A program made the translations under genes and the position numbers. Below are positions 1 through 8,793 of a stretch of 33,281 nucleotides of DNA, piece after piece (position 1 is the first letter of the stretch; the number at the start of each line of letters is the position of its first letter). Below the pieces are notes generated by a model, which saw only the letters and a list, made by a program, of their open reading frames with translations, had not been told where the DNA came from and made no database searches. This DNA comes from Rhodospirillaceae bacterium (GTDB taxonomy: Bacteria; Pseudomonadota; Alphaproteobacteria; Thalassobaculales; Thalassobaculaceae), in NCBI GenBank assembly GCA_018699735.1, contig JABIRP010000353.1:1-33281 (forward strand), written 5' to 3'.

Positions 1-4
1 AGTT

Positions 5-130
5 CTAAAAATTCGACCAGCCTGTCGATCCGGGCAAGTGCGCGTTATGCACCAAGAACGGGTATCTGTTGGCCTCTGTGCGGTACTTGTCCTCGGTCGT
101 CGGCCACCAATAAGTTATTACCTTGGTCAT
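5..130 (-). CDS. Small 41-codon ORF coupled to the cyclase gene
   Basis: This short ORF is absent from the supplied track because of its length. Its ATG (128-130) overlaps the TGA stop of the upstream cyclase gene (127-129) in an ATGA arrangement, the usual sign of translational coupling. It reads 41 codons to a TAG at 5-7. The product starts MTKVITYWWPTTEDKYR and is rich in Trp, Tyr, Pro and charged residues, with no signal peptide or membrane segment. I do not recognise a family. It could be a real small protein made with the cyclase, or chance. The ATGA overlap and the balanced composition favour a real gene, but there is no homology evidence here. Confidence 0.45.
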   Translation of the reverse strand: MTKVITYWWPTTEDKYRTEANRYPFLVHNAHLPGSTGWSNF

Positions 131-3100
131 TGCTTCAGCGAATTCAGCAAGGCCTCGGCGTCAATCAAATCCATTGTGTCAAAACCTTCGGTGAACCAGT
201 CATGGATCGGTTGCAAAAGGTTACGAGCATCGCCTATCTTTGCTTTTTGCGCCCACAAACGCGCGAGCCTTGTGGAGGTCCGAAGCTCCCAGGATTTGGC
301 GCCCTGGTTTTGGGCAATTTCCAATGATTTGAAAAAGAGTTTTTCCGCCTCCGTCGTATCATCTAGTCCACGCACAAAGATCAGCAACTCACCTTTCAGC
401 CGGTAGAGTTCTGCCTCGAACAATCGCTCGTTCGTGCGGTCCACATGCTCCATCGCCTCGTCCAAAAGAGCGAGAGCTTTAACGTACTGACCGTTGGCGG
501 CGTGAACCTCAATCATCTGAGCCATAGCGAGTGGCAGATGGAGAGAGGTTCCTGTTACCCGTAGATCCTCCAATCCCGTTTCCGCCAATGCTATCGCGTC
601 GCCATGCGCGCCCTGGAGGGACGCAATCCATCCCGCCTGGATCGTCCCAACCGCCTTCCATAGGGCCAAGCCCTGCTCGTTGGCCAAACTCAAAAGCGCG
701 GTATTGCTGGTGACGGCGGCGTCCAGATCGCGCCGAGTATGCGCGATCATCACGGCGCCGTAGAAGAGCACGTAGGCCATCGTGTTCGCATGGTTGATTT
801 CTCTGGAGTGGTCGACTGCGGCCTTGACCAGGGCGGAAGCCTGATCGGCGTAACCCATTAGATGCAACGTGCTGGCCTGGAACGCCATGCTGGCGGATTT
901 GGGGTTTTGCCCAAATTGGTATGTCGAGTCCTTGTGTTGCTCGTCATCGTACAAACCGATAGCCGTCTCGAATTCGGATCTTGCTGGCCCAAGTTCACCG
1001 CGGAAATAGTGGCTGACCGCCGTAATCCGGTGGCCCAGGACTTTTGGCAAGGATTCGTCCTGGGCATCTGCCATTTCCAGAAACCGATGCGCAAGATCCC
1101 GCGCCTCGTCGATTTTCGAGCCGATGAGATTGAAAACCCACTGCTGGTATAATACCGGAAACATCAGCGAGGGATCTTCAACCCTATTCGAAAGTTCCTG
1201 CGCGCGTTTGAACACCGCGCCGGTTTCCACAGCACCGTAGCCCTTGGTGGCAATCAACGGGCCGGCAAGCATCGTTTGCAGCTTGAGCTCACGAAGCGCC
1301 GATGCGTCATCGTCGGGCATTGCGCCGATAATGCTGATGCCGAAATTCAAATGCGCGATCGCCTCGGCGTTGGCGGACCGCTCAATCGACCTCTGGCCGG
1401 CCGTCTGCCAATAGTCGACCGCGCGATCTCTAACATTCGCTTCGCTGTAGTGATGGGCCAGAAGTTCGGGGTGGGCTTCGACGATATCCGGGAACTTCGT
1501 CTCCAGGAGCTCGGCGACCTGCTGGTGATAGTGTTGCCGCGGACGACGCAGGAGCGATCCGTAGGCGGCGTCCTTCACCAACGCATGTTTGAAGACATAC
1601 CGGGCATGCGGTGGTCGACCGCGCTGGTAAAGCAGTTCAGACTCGACCAATTGGCCCAATCCCTCCCGCAAGGTCGCGTCGCTGATGTTTGACAGACCCG
1701 AGATCATTTCATAGGCGAACTCGCGACCCAGGACCGAACCGATTTGTGCGAGTTCTCGCACCTGCGGTAGGTGATCCAGGCGGGCCATGAGCGATTCTTG
1801 CAGAGTATCGGGGATCGACAGCGATGATAGCGGTCCGGCCAGTTCGAAGTGATCGCCCGCATCGTGCAGGATATCGGATTCAAGGATGGTCTTGGTCAGC
1901 TCCTCGACATAAAGCGGCACACCATCGGTTTTGGTGACGATGTGATCTACGACTTCTTCCGGCAGAGGTTTAGCGCCGGCTATGCGCGTGACCAGCGCCT
2001 CGGCATGAGGACGCTCAAGACGATTGAGCGTGATTGGGGTGATGTAGGAGCGTGCTGGCCAAGGCGAGATAAATTCCGGCCGGGCTGTGGCGATGACCAG
2101 AAGCGCAGCGGTTGGGGCCTGTTCAATCAGCAGGCCCAGAAACTCCAAAGTCGAAGGATCGGCCCAATGCAAATCCTCCCAAAGCGTCAGAAGTGGTTGA
2201 TGCTCGGCTGTCTCAAGCAAGATTGCGATCAACGTATCTTGCGTTTGTCGTTTTAGCTGCTGCGGCGTTATCTCGATCGCTGGATATCGGTCGCTCGGCA
2301 CTTGTAACGAGAGAACAGACGCGATGAGTGGGACGGATTCACCTAGCGGCTGATCGTACCTTTCCAGTGTGGCCTCCAGCTTCGTCAGTTTGGCTTCGCT
2401 GTCGTCTTCCGGGCGCCATTTGGCCAACCGCTTGAGATATCCGATCATCGGATAAAGCGCGCTACTCGCGTGATAGGGTGAACAGCGAAAGGTAATGCGT
2501 TCCAACCCCTCTTGTCGGGCTTCGGCCTTTAGCCCGTCGATTAATACGCTTTTCCCTATCCCGGCCTCGCCACTGATCGTGACAACCTGGCCGCGTCCTT
2601 CCTCCCTTGTACTGGCCCAGGCTCGGCGCAATAGCCCGGTTTCCTCGTCTCGGCCGACCAAATTCGGCACTTCGGCCGCCCCATCCGTCTCATCGTCATC
2701 AACATCATCGACTAGGTCATCGACCATGCCTACAACGCCCCAAGTCTGGACCTGACCGGCAATACCCTTGAGGCCGTGTGAGCCAAGGTCTTGGTAAACA
2801 AAGGCGTCACCAGTCAGCTCCCTGGTTAAGCCACCAATCACCAAACCGTTGCGTTCGGCCACTCCCTGCAAACGAGCCGCCATGTTCGGCGCCTCGCCGA
2901 TGACGGTCCGTTCTTGTGCCATGCCTTCGCCGACGATCTCGCCGACCATTACCATGCCGGTCGCAACGCCGATCCGAACCGCGATATCGATCCCTTTATC
3001 GCGGCCCATGGTCCGGTTTAACGCCAGGATCGCTTCAATGATGGCCAGTCCGCTCCTCACAGCGCGCTCGGCGTTGCGCTCGAGGGATTTTGGGTAGCCA

Positions 3101-3621
3101 AAATACACCAGGATGCCATCGCCCATATATTTGGCGACGAAGCCTCCGTACTCTTGGATTAACTTGGTGCAAGTTTCCTGATAGGAACGGATGACGTCTT
3201 GCAGGTCTTCTGGATCGAGCTTGGTCGAGAGTTCGGTGGAATCCGCAAGATCGCAAAACATCACAGTCAGTGGCCTGCGCTCCGCCTCGGTTGATAGCGG
3301 CGCGGCACCCGTGTCAGCGTTGGCCGGCGCCGATTGCCCAACGCGTGATGTTGGTTCAGTCGGTTTGATAGCGCTCGGCGGATTGAGGGGCGGGAGCAGG
3401 CTTGCCGTTGAAGGTGTGTCAGCCGCTGGCCCACCACCAACCCAAACAAGATACTCACCATCGCGATCACTCGCCCACCGTCGGACCACGATGAGTTCAT
3501 GACGCAAGGCTTCCAGTTTTTCGTCATCCAGATCCATTTCCAGCCGAATCCAACGGTAGGAAACCTGTCGCTCGTTCAACAAGCGCCAGACGATTTTTTT
3601 GAGTGCGAGTCGGATGTTCAA
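127..3621 (-). CDS. Adenylate/guanylate cyclase with AAA ATPase and TPR domains
   Basis: This is a very large cytoplasmic regulator of 1164 aa. Residues 1-62 form a small helical domain (VSYRWIRLEMDLDDEKLEALR) that often precedes this cyclase type, and that supports the TTG start at 3619-3621 over the internal Met29. A Pro/Ala linker follows. Residues 115-300 are a class III nucleotide cyclase with the metal aspartates in FCDLADST (D124) and MGDG (D168). From about 320 (NLVGRDEE) comes an STAND/AAA-type ATPase with Walker A GEAGIGKS (351-358) and a Walker B-like LLTLWEDLHWAD. The rest is helical, TPR-like repeats. Family members make cAMP or cGMP under control of the ATPase/TPR part; the input signal is unknown. 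It is followed by the coupled small ORF. The start codon is the least certain point. Confidence 0.9.
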   Translation of the reverse strand: MNIRLALKKIVWRLLNERQVSYRWIRLEMDLDDEKLEALRHELIVVRRWASDRDGEYLVWVGGGPAADTPSTASLLPPLNPPSAIKPTEPTSRVGQSAPANADTGAAPLSTEAERRPLTVMFCDLADSTELSTKLDPEDLQDVIRSYQETCTKLIQEYGGFVAKYMGDGILVYFGYPKSLERNAERAVRSGLAIIEAILALNRTMGRDKGIDIAVRIGVATGMVMVGEIVGEGMAQERTVIGEAPNMAARLQGVAERNGLVIGGLTRELTGDAFVYQDLGSHGLKGIAGQVQTWGVVGMVDDLVDDVDDDETDGAAEVPNLVGRDEETGLLRRAWASTREEGRGQVVTISGEAGIGKSVLIDGLKAEARQEGLERITFRCSPYHASSALYPMIGYLKRLAKWRPEDDSEAKLTKLEATLERYDQPLGESVPLIASVLSLQVPSDRYPAIEITPQQLKRQTQDTLIAILLETAEHQPLLTLWEDLHWADPSTLEFLGLLIEQAPTAALLVIATARPEFISPWPARSYITPITLNRLERPHAEALVTRIAGAKPLPEEVVDHIVTKTDGVPLYVEELTKTILESDILHDAGDHFELAGPLSSLSIPDTLQESLMARLDHLPQVRELAQIGSVLGREFAYEMISGLSNISDATLREGLGQLVESELLYQRGRPPHARYVFKHALVKDAAYGSLLRRPRQHYHQQVAELLETKFPDIVEAHPELLAHHYSEANVRDRAVDYWQTAGQRSIERSANAEAIAHLNFGISIIGAMPDDDASALRELKLQTMLAGPLIATKGYGAVETGAVFKRAQELSNRVEDPSLMFPVLYQQWVFNLIGSKIDEARDLAHRFLEMADAQDESLPKVLGHRITAVSHYFRGELGPARSEFETAIGLYDDEQHKDSTYQFGQNPKSASMAFQASTLHLMGYADQASALVKAAVDHSREINHANTMAYVLFYGAVMIAHTRRDLDAAVTSNTALLSLANEQGLALWKAVGTIQAGWIASLQGAHGDAIALAETGLEDLRVTGTSLHLPLAMAQMIEVHAANGQYVKALALLDEAMEHVDRTNERLFEAELYRLKGELLIFVRGLDDTTEAEKLFFKSLEIAQNQGAKSWELRTSTRLARLWAQKAKIGDARNLLQPIHDWFTEGFDTMDLIDAEALLNSLKQ

Positions 3622-3745
3622 GAATTCAGACTTTCATCTCAAGTTAAACAGCAATTAAGGCTGTGGAAAATCCGGGCGCACCTTGGATCCTCCACAAATC
3701 TATGTCGATTTTGAAAGGAGCGCAAAACACCAGTCCGCCAACTTG

Positions 3746-4582
3746 TCAGGCCGCTTTCGGTGTGCTGACCAGATTGGCGTTGCCGCTGCCTGAGCTTTGA
3801 GTGTAGGGGCCGTACTGTAGGCCCACCAGGTCACCGGAACTCTCACGCATCGCCTCCATTGCACCCAGCATGGTGTAGAGGATGCGGCCACCCATTTCGG
3901 CGGTGGCATCGATCACGTAACGCGGTGCAAATGCCAACAAGCCATCGAGGTCGCCGGCCTCGACCAACTCGATGAACTGGCGGTCGAGGGCCTGTTCGGG
4001 ATCCGTCGGCCAAAGGGCTGGGCCGCGCCGCACCTTGTGTGCCAGCGCGCAACTGGCGACGAAGACGACCTGTTGGCCGCGGTCCACGGCGACTTTGTGG
4101 ATCAATCTGCCGACTTGCCGATTTTCTTCCAGATCAGAGCAAACGACCGTCGGCAACGGCACGAACGGGATCTCGCCATTCGGGTCGATATGTTTGATCG
4201 GAAGCATGGTGCCGTAATCAAAACGGAAGTTGGGATTGTTGTTGACGCCGCAGGGCACATCCAGACCCTTAATCGCGTCTGTCAGGGCATTGGCGAAACC
4301 CGGCTCACCGGTACGCTTGTAAGGAATTCCAGCGAACAAATCCGGGGCCTCGTCGGCGATGCAGACGCCTTCATGCACCGCGTGACTGGCGGCATACCAC
4401 GGGAAGGTGCTGACCCAATGGGCCGATTGCAACACGATCACGTCGGGCTTCAGAGCACGAATGACCTCGCCCATTTCGTACTGACTTTGGATCAGGGGTT
4501 TGACGAAATCCGGCGCGTTTTCCGGGTCACCCATGCGTGGGGTGTGGGGGGCCAATACGCTCGCAATTACACCTCCAGCCAT
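3746..4582 (-). CDS. LigB-family extradiol ring-cleavage dioxygenase
   Basis: This 278-aa protein is a class III (LigB/DODA-type) extradiol dioxygenase, which opens an aromatic diol or aminophenol ring next to the hydroxyl group using non-haem Fe(II). Likely metal ligands are H13 (LAPHTPRM), H55 (SAHW) and E229 (TAEMGGR). H182 in CALAHK matches the second-sphere histidine of the family, and FDYGT at about 121 is also typical. The N-terminal part resembles the 2-aminophenol 1,6-dioxygenase catalytic subunit (AmnB). The C-terminal SSGSGNANLV recalls homoprotocatechuate 2,3-dioxygenase. It lies 25 nt downstream of a muconic semialdehyde dehydrogenase gene, so the two are almost surely consecutive steps. 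The ATG is preceded by GAGGAGA at good spacing. The exact substrate cannot be told from sequence. Confidence 0.85.
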   Translation of the reverse strand: MAGGVIASVLAPHTPRMGDPENAPDFVKPLIQSQYEMGEVIRALKPDVIVLQSAHWVSTFPWYAASHAVHEGVCIADEAPDLFAGIPYKRTGEPGFANALTDAIKGLDVPCGVNNNPNFRFDYGTMLPIKHIDPNGEIPFVPLPTVVCSDLEENRQVGRLIHKVAVDRGQQVVFVASCALAHKVRRGPALWPTDPEQALDRQFIELVEAGDLDGLLAFAPRYVIDATAEMGGRILYTMLGAMEAMRESSGDLVGLQYGPYTQSSGSGNANLVSTPKAA

Positions 4583-4607
4583 GGCCGGTCTCCTCAGAAT
4601 TTAAGGT

Positions 4608-6068
4608 TCAAAGCTTGATGCACACGTTACGCAACTCGGTGTAGAACTCCAGCGAATGGACGCCGCCCTCGCGCCCGATGCCCGACTGCTTGGATCCGCC
4701 GAACGGTGTGCGCAAATCGCGCAAGAACCAGCTGTTCACCCATATGATCCCGGCCTCCATTTTGCTCGCGACCCTATGGGCACGGCTCAAATTCTCGGTC
4801 CAGATCGCACAGGCTAGTCCATAGGGCGTCTCGTTGGCGAGACGGACCACTTCGTCCTCCGCATCAAAGGGTTGGATATGGCAGCAGGGGCCGAATATTT
4901 CCTCGCGCACGATGGCGCTATTTTCGCCTAGGCCGGTCCAAATCGTCGGCTCGACCCAGGCGCCGTTCGCCTGTTCACCCGGCATATCAGGCACGCCGCC
5001 ACCGGTGATGACGATCGCGCCCTCGATCTTGGCTTTCTCGTAGTAAGACAGCACCTTTTCCTGATGCTCCTTGGAAATCAACGGGCCGAGATTGACGCTG
5101 TCGTCATCTGGGGCACCCAGTTTCAGCTTTTCCGCTGCCGCCTTCAAACGGGCGACAAACTCGTCAAAGATCGGCCGCTCGACATAGACCCGCTCGGTGC
5201 CGAGGCAGACCTGGCCGCAATTCGCAAAGACCGAACGCATGGTGCCTTCGATCGCCTTGTCTAGGTCGCAATCGGCGAAGATCAAGGCCGGGTTCTTGCC
5301 GCCAAGCTCGAACGAGACGTCGCGAACACCGACTGCCGCCTCGCGCATGATCGCTTCGCCAGTGCGGGTTTCGCCGGTGAAGGTTATGGCGTCGACGCCC
5401 GGATGGCGGGTCAGGAACTCGCCAGCAGAATTCGACCCGAAGCCGTGGACGACATTGAAGACGCCGGCTGGAATGCCAACCTCATTCATCACTTCGCCCA
5501 GCAGGGTCGTCGTCGCCGGGGTTTCTTCCGACGGCTTGACAACCACGGTGTTGCCGCAGGCCAGCGCCGGGCCAACCTTCCAGGTCATCAGCAGCAAAGG
5601 CAGGTTCCACGGGCTGATCACGCCGATCACACCTTTCGGCACCCGGATAGCGTAGTTCAATGCGCCGGTACCATCGGGGGTATCGAGGTGAAAACTCTCG
5701 GTCGCTTCGCCTTTTACCGCGTCGGCGAAGACCGAGAAATTGGCGGCGCCGCGCGGGATGTCGATATGGCTGGCTAGCGAGCGTGGCTTGCCTGTATCGG
5801 CAATTTCAGCGTCGAGGAACTCGTCGAAACGCCGGTTGATGCCGGCCGCGACCGCGTGCAGTAGTTCCGAGCGCTTGGCTGTCGCCATGCTACCCCATTC
5901 GCCGTCAAGCGCGCCACGCGCGGCGCTGACCGCTGCGTCGATCTCGGCCTCGCCGCCCTCATGCACCATGCCGATTAACGACAGATCGACCGGCGAGCGG
6001 TTCTCGAAGGTTTTTCCGCTGGCGCTCGATACGAATGCGCCGTTGATGAAATGCTTGAATTCGCCCAT
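4608..6068 (-). CDS. 2-hydroxymuconic/2-aminomuconic semialdehyde dehydrogenase
   Basis: This 486-aa protein is an NAD-dependent aldehyde dehydrogenase with all catalytic parts: N155 (SPWNLP), E254 (FELGGKN) and nucleophile C288 (NCGQVCLG). Long stretches such as HIDIPRGAANF, LPLLLMTWKVGPALACGN and VDAITFTGETRTGEAIM are characteristic of the XylG/DmpC/AmnC group. That group oxidises the semialdehyde formed by meta ring cleavage to the corresponding muconate. It is full length for the family. The gene lies between the MetE-like gene (104 nt gap) and the LigB dioxygenase (25 nt gap). The ATG has AAGGGC upstream. Hydroxy- or aminomuconic semialdehyde are both possible; an AmnB-like dioxygenase next door slightly favours the latter. 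Confidence 0.9.
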   Translation of the reverse strand: MGEFKHFINGAFVSSASGKTFENRSPVDLSLIGMVHEGGEAEIDAAVSAARGALDGEWGSMATAKRSELLHAVAAGINRRFDEFLDAEIADTGKPRSLASHIDIPRGAANFSVFADAVKGEATESFHLDTPDGTGALNYAIRVPKGVIGVISPWNLPLLLMTWKVGPALACGNTVVVKPSEETPATTTLLGEVMNEVGIPAGVFNVVHGFGSNSAGEFLTRHPGVDAITFTGETRTGEAIMREAAVGVRDVSFELGGKNPALIFADCDLDKAIEGTMRSVFANCGQVCLGTERVYVERPIFDEFVARLKAAAEKLKLGAPDDDSVNLGPLISKEHQEKVLSYYEKAKIEGAIVITGGGVPDMPGEQANGAWVEPTIWTGLGENSAIVREEIFGPCCHIQPFDAEDEVVRLANETPYGLACAIWTENLSRAHRVASKMEAGIIWVNSWFLRDLRTPFGGSKQSGIGREGGVHSLEFYTELRNVCIKL

Positions 6069-6172
6069 CGTGCCCTTGCCTGATCGATCGGATTGACTGG
6101 TCTTCTTTTAGGGATTCTTGGTCCGTGTTCGTGGCTCGGTACGGGCGCGATCCGGGTTTGGGGAGACGCTCT

Positions 6173-7282
6173 TCAACCCCAGACCTCGTCAGAGATTTCC
6201 TTGACCAAAAGCAACTTGGCTTTCTGCTCATCCTCGGAAATATCGTTACCCTCGACCGTGCTGGAAAACCCACATTGCGGGCTCAGAGCCAGATACTCCA
6301 TGTCGACATATTTGGATGCTTCTTCGATCCGGCGCTTGATCTCGTCCTTGCTTTCGAGTGCGCGAACCTTAGTCGAGATCAGGCCGAGCACGACGGTCTT
6401 GCCCTTTGGCACGAAACGCAAAGGCTCGAAGCCGCCAGAACGCTCATCGTCGTATTCGAGGAAGTAGCCATCGACGTTCATTTCCTGGAACAACGCCTCT
6501 GCGACCGGGTCATAACCGCCTTCGGCAACCCAGGCGCTTTGGAAGTTACCGCGACACAGATGTATGCAGATCGCCATGTCGTCCGGCTTGTCGGCGATGG
6601 CGTCGTTGACCATGCGGGCATAGAGATGCGGCAGAAGGGCCGGGTCCTCGCCCATATCGCGCACGCGCTGATGCTGGGCCGGGTCGCAAAGATAGGCGAG
6701 GTTGGTGTCATCGAACTGTAGGTAGGTGCAGCCGAGCGCTCCCAAATCGGCAAGCTCGCCCTGATAGGCTTTGGCCAAGTCGCGGAAAAAATCCTCCATG
6801 TCGGGATACGCCGTCTCATCGACCGCGTTTCGACCGCCGCGGAAATGCAACATGGTCGGTGACGGGATGGCAATTTTCGGCGTGCCTTTGGTGATCGATT
6901 TGAGATATTTGAAATCCTCGGTGACGATACCGCCGCTGCGCTTCAGCTCGCCACTGACCCGCATGCTCGGTGGTGAGAACTCGATCTGAGCGGTCTTGGT
7001 GTGAAATTTGACGGGCAGGCCGCCTTTTACCTCGACGCCTTCAAGCTTCTCCAGGAAATCGATGTGGAAAAAAGTGCGGCGATGCTCGCCATCGGTGATG
7101 CCTTGCAGACCAACACTTTCCTGCATTGCTACGGCTTTTTTAATCGAAGCGTCTTCGGCGGCGCTGAGCTCGTCGGCGGAAATCTCGCCCTTGTGTCGTT
7201 TTGTGCGCGCCTCGAGCAATTCTGTTGGCCGAAGCAGGGAGCCGACATGGTCGGCTCTGAAGGGGGGATGTGCGGACATCAT
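6173..7282 (-). CDS. MetE-like cobalamin-independent methyltransferase
   Basis: The protein resembles the C-terminal catalytic domain of cobalamin-independent methionine synthase (MetE, UROD/MetE-like TIM barrel). It opens with FRADHVGSLLRP, typical of the stand-alone family annotated as 5-methyltetrahydropteroyltriglutamate-homocysteine methyltransferase. Probable zinc ligands are the His and Cys in CIHLCRGN, the Glu in YFLEYDD and the Cys in SPQCGF. I chose the Met at 7282 over the track start at 7315: two consecutive ATGs (7282 and 7279) follow GAGGAAG at suitable spacing, and the homologous region begins there. It is at most about 369 aa and lacks the MetE N-terminal half, as normal for this subfamily. 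Its position ahead of ring-cleavage genes and behind a GntR operator suggests methyl transfer linked to catabolism rather than general methionine synthesis; that is inference. Confidence 0.8.
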   Translation of the reverse strand: MMSAHPPFRADHVGSLLRPTELLEARTKRHKGEISADELSAAEDASIKKAVAMQESVGLQGITDGEHRRTFFHIDFLEKLEGVEVKGGLPVKFHTKTAQIEFSPPSMRVSGELKRSGGIVTEDFKYLKSITKGTPKIAIPSPTMLHFRGGRNAVDETAYPDMEDFFRDLAKAYQGELADLGALGCTYLQFDDTNLAYLCDPAQHQRVRDMGEDPALLPHLYARMVNDAIADKPDDMAICIHLCRGNFQSAWVAEGGYDPVAEALFQEMNVDGYFLEYDDERSGGFEPLRFVPKGKTVVLGLISTKVRALESKDEIKRRIEEASKYVDMEYLALSPQCGFSSTVEGNDISEDEQKAKLLLVKEISDEVWG

Positions 7283-7371
7283 GGTCGCTTCCTCATTTTC
7301 GCGGATTCTCGCCAACCGGGGTGTTTGAGGCCGTTGTTTGTGAATCCTGGAGTCAGATTGGCGAGAAGCTT

Positions 7372-7383
7372 ATTGGATCCAAT
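7372..7383. promoter_or_regulatory. Palindromic operator ATTGGATCCAAT, site 1
   Basis: This perfect 12-bp palindrome lies about 90 nt upstream of the MetE-like start and just past the GntR stop. The symmetry extends: TATTGGATCCAATA is perfect, and GAAGC/GCTTC arms flank it after a one-base interruption, giving a near-perfect 26-bp inverted repeat (7365-7390). FCD-type GntR proteins bind short palindromes of this kind, and the same 12-mer recurs upstream of the GntR gene itself. Probably it controls the methyltransferase-dehydrogenase-dioxygenase operon. Confidence 0.7.
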
Positions 7384-7432
7384 AGGCTTCGACAAGACAG
7401 CATGAAGGTGTGCCCCTCAAGGTGGTTGAAGG

Positions 7433-8119
7433 TTAAGCGGAGGACGGTTTGGCGCCAAGCATTTCTGCGTACCGGATCGCGGCGTTGGCGTGCTCACGCA
7501 TAACGCTTTCCGCGCGTGCAGCTTGCCCTGAAAGGATCGCTTCGAAAATGATCCGGTGCTGCATGTGGGCGAAGCTCAGCCGCTTATATTCGATCTCCAG
7601 ATTCTCCTTGTCGATCGCAACAGATGCGACAGAGGCAAACGGCAGATTGTCGTTCCGCTTAAGTGCGACCTCGACGGCTAGGCTTCCACTGGCTGCGAGG
7701 ATCGTCGAATGAAACAGAACGTTCAAATCGTGATACTCGTCGATATCGTCTTCGATGAGGTAGCCCTTGGCGAGTAACCGGTCTCCGCGGGTTAGGCAGT
7801 CCTCCAATGTGTCTTGGGTTTCGGTGCCAAGGCCGTTCTCGGTGGCCAGTCTTGAAGCCAAACCCTCAAGAACACCGCGTACCTCAATTGCATTGGCGAT
7901 CTCGCTCGGATCGGTTTCGCGCACCATGTAACCGCGAGCACCGGCCTTGTGCAGCAGGCCCTCATGTTCCAGGGCGCGAAATGCCAGGCGGATCGGTGTT
8001 CGCGAGACGCCGAGCCGTTCCGATATCGGGATCTCCGCCAATCGCTGGCCCGGCGAAAGTTCGCCGCTGATAATGAGGTGCCGGAGTGTAACCAGAACCC
8101 GTTGCCCTTGCTTGCTCAT
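7433..8119 (-). CDS. GntR-family (FCD) transcriptional regulator
   Basis: This is a 228-aa DNA-binding regulator. Residues 1-70 form the GntR winged helix (LRHLIISGELSPGQRLAE, then LGVSRTPIRLAFRALEHEGL). Residues 80-220 form an all-helical FCD ligand domain. The usual metal/ligand residues are visible: Asp and His in YHDLNVLFHSTI, and His in the MQHRIIFEAI and REHANAA helices. Such proteins usually repress catabolic operons and are released by a pathway acid. Palindromes ATTGGATCCAAT lie 73 nt upstream of its own start and upstream of the next gene, implying autoregulation and control of the downstream operon. The ATG lacks a clear Shine-Dalgarno sequence. The inducer is unknown. Confidence 0.9.
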   Translation of the reverse strand: MSKQGQRVLVTLRHLIISGELSPGQRLAEIPISERLGVSRTPIRLAFRALEHEGLLHKAGARGYMVRETDPSEIANAIEVRGVLEGLASRLATENGLGTETQDTLEDCLTRGDRLLAKGYLIEDDIDEYHDLNVLFHSTILAASGSLAVEVALKRNDNLPFASVASVAIDKENLEIEYKRLSFAHMQHRIIFEAILSGQAARAESVMREHANAAIRYAEMLGAKPSSA

Positions 8120-8191
8120 GCTGCGCCGGCCGGTTGCCTAAAGTAATTTCTCCACATTAGTGCTCTCGTTTCACAAAAGCCATCTTGGCCG

Positions 8192-8203
8192 ATTGGATCC
8201 AAT
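8192..8203. promoter_or_regulatory. Palindromic operator ATTGGATCCAAT, site 2
   Basis: This is the second exact copy of the 12-bp palindrome, with CC/GG outer arms (CCGATTGGATCCAATTGG). It sits in the 131-nt gap between the V4R-like gene and the GntR gene, 73 nt upstream of the GntR start, where it could block or overlap the promoter. The two copies frame the regulator, as expected for an autoregulated local GntR repressor. Binding is inferred, not shown. Confidence 0.65.
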
Positions 8204-8250
8204 TGGACTTGATCTGACTTAATAGTTTCGAGCCATCGGCGGCACGCTTG

Positions 8251-8793
8251 TCAGGCTGGCGTGACTTCAAAGCGGCAGTGATCGTGACCCTCACCGGCGC
8301 AACTGACCTCCTTGGAACTGAGCGCCCAGCCGAGGTCGCGGCCGACCCAGTCGAGTGCTCCAGGAAACCAACCGGCGCACATATAACAGAGTTTGCTGCC
8401 GGTTTCAGCGCCGGTACCGCCGCTCAATTCACTACCGTGGTGCAATACAAAGCAGGAGTGCTCCAGGCGCACAAAGCCCAGGCCGGTCGCGGGGTCGATG
8501 CCGGCACCGTCGAATAGTCCACCGCCGCGCTGAGACATGCGTTTCATGTAGTGATGGAAGACCGTCATACCCGACAGGCCATGCGTTTTTGCCTCGGCCT
8601 CGCACCAGGTATATGCCGACTTGTATCCGGATCGATATAGCGAGGCGGCATACGCCTCACGACCAAGGGCGGCTTCTACCTCGAGGTGGTTGTTGACGAA
8701 GGAATGGCGCGGCAAGTAGAGCATGGGCATCCCATCGGTCGACCAGATCCCGGTTTCCGGATCGACCTCGATAGGCACTTGTGGTTTAGCCAT
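8251..8793 (-). CDS. V4R-like (4-vinyl-reductase-domain) small protein
   Basis: This 180-aa soluble protein has a C-terminal half resembling the V4R/DUF5943-type ligand-binding fold found in XylR-like sensors and bacteriochlorophyll enzymes. Cysteines are clustered in KLCYMCAGWFPGAL and in VSCAGEGHDHCRFEV, the latter being the E/G-x-x-x-C-x-F ending typical of V4R domains. The N-terminal half (MPMLYLPRHSFVNN, ALGREAYAASLY) is also typical. There is no DNA-binding or catalytic domain. GGGAAGG precedes the ATG well. It shares direction with the GntR-controlled genes and may bind a small hydrophobic or aromatic ligand, or a metal through its cysteines; the function is not established. It is transcribed away from the phosphonate importer. 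Confidence 0.7.
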   Translation of the reverse strand: MAKPQVPIEVDPETGIWSTDGMPMLYLPRHSFVNNHLEVEAALGREAYAASLYRSGYKSAYTWCEAEAKTHGLSGMTVFHHYMKRMSQRGGGLFDGAGIDPATGLGFVRLEHSCFVLHHGSELSGGTGAETGSKLCYMCAGWFPGALDWVGRDLGWALSSKEVSCAGEGHDHCRFEVTPA

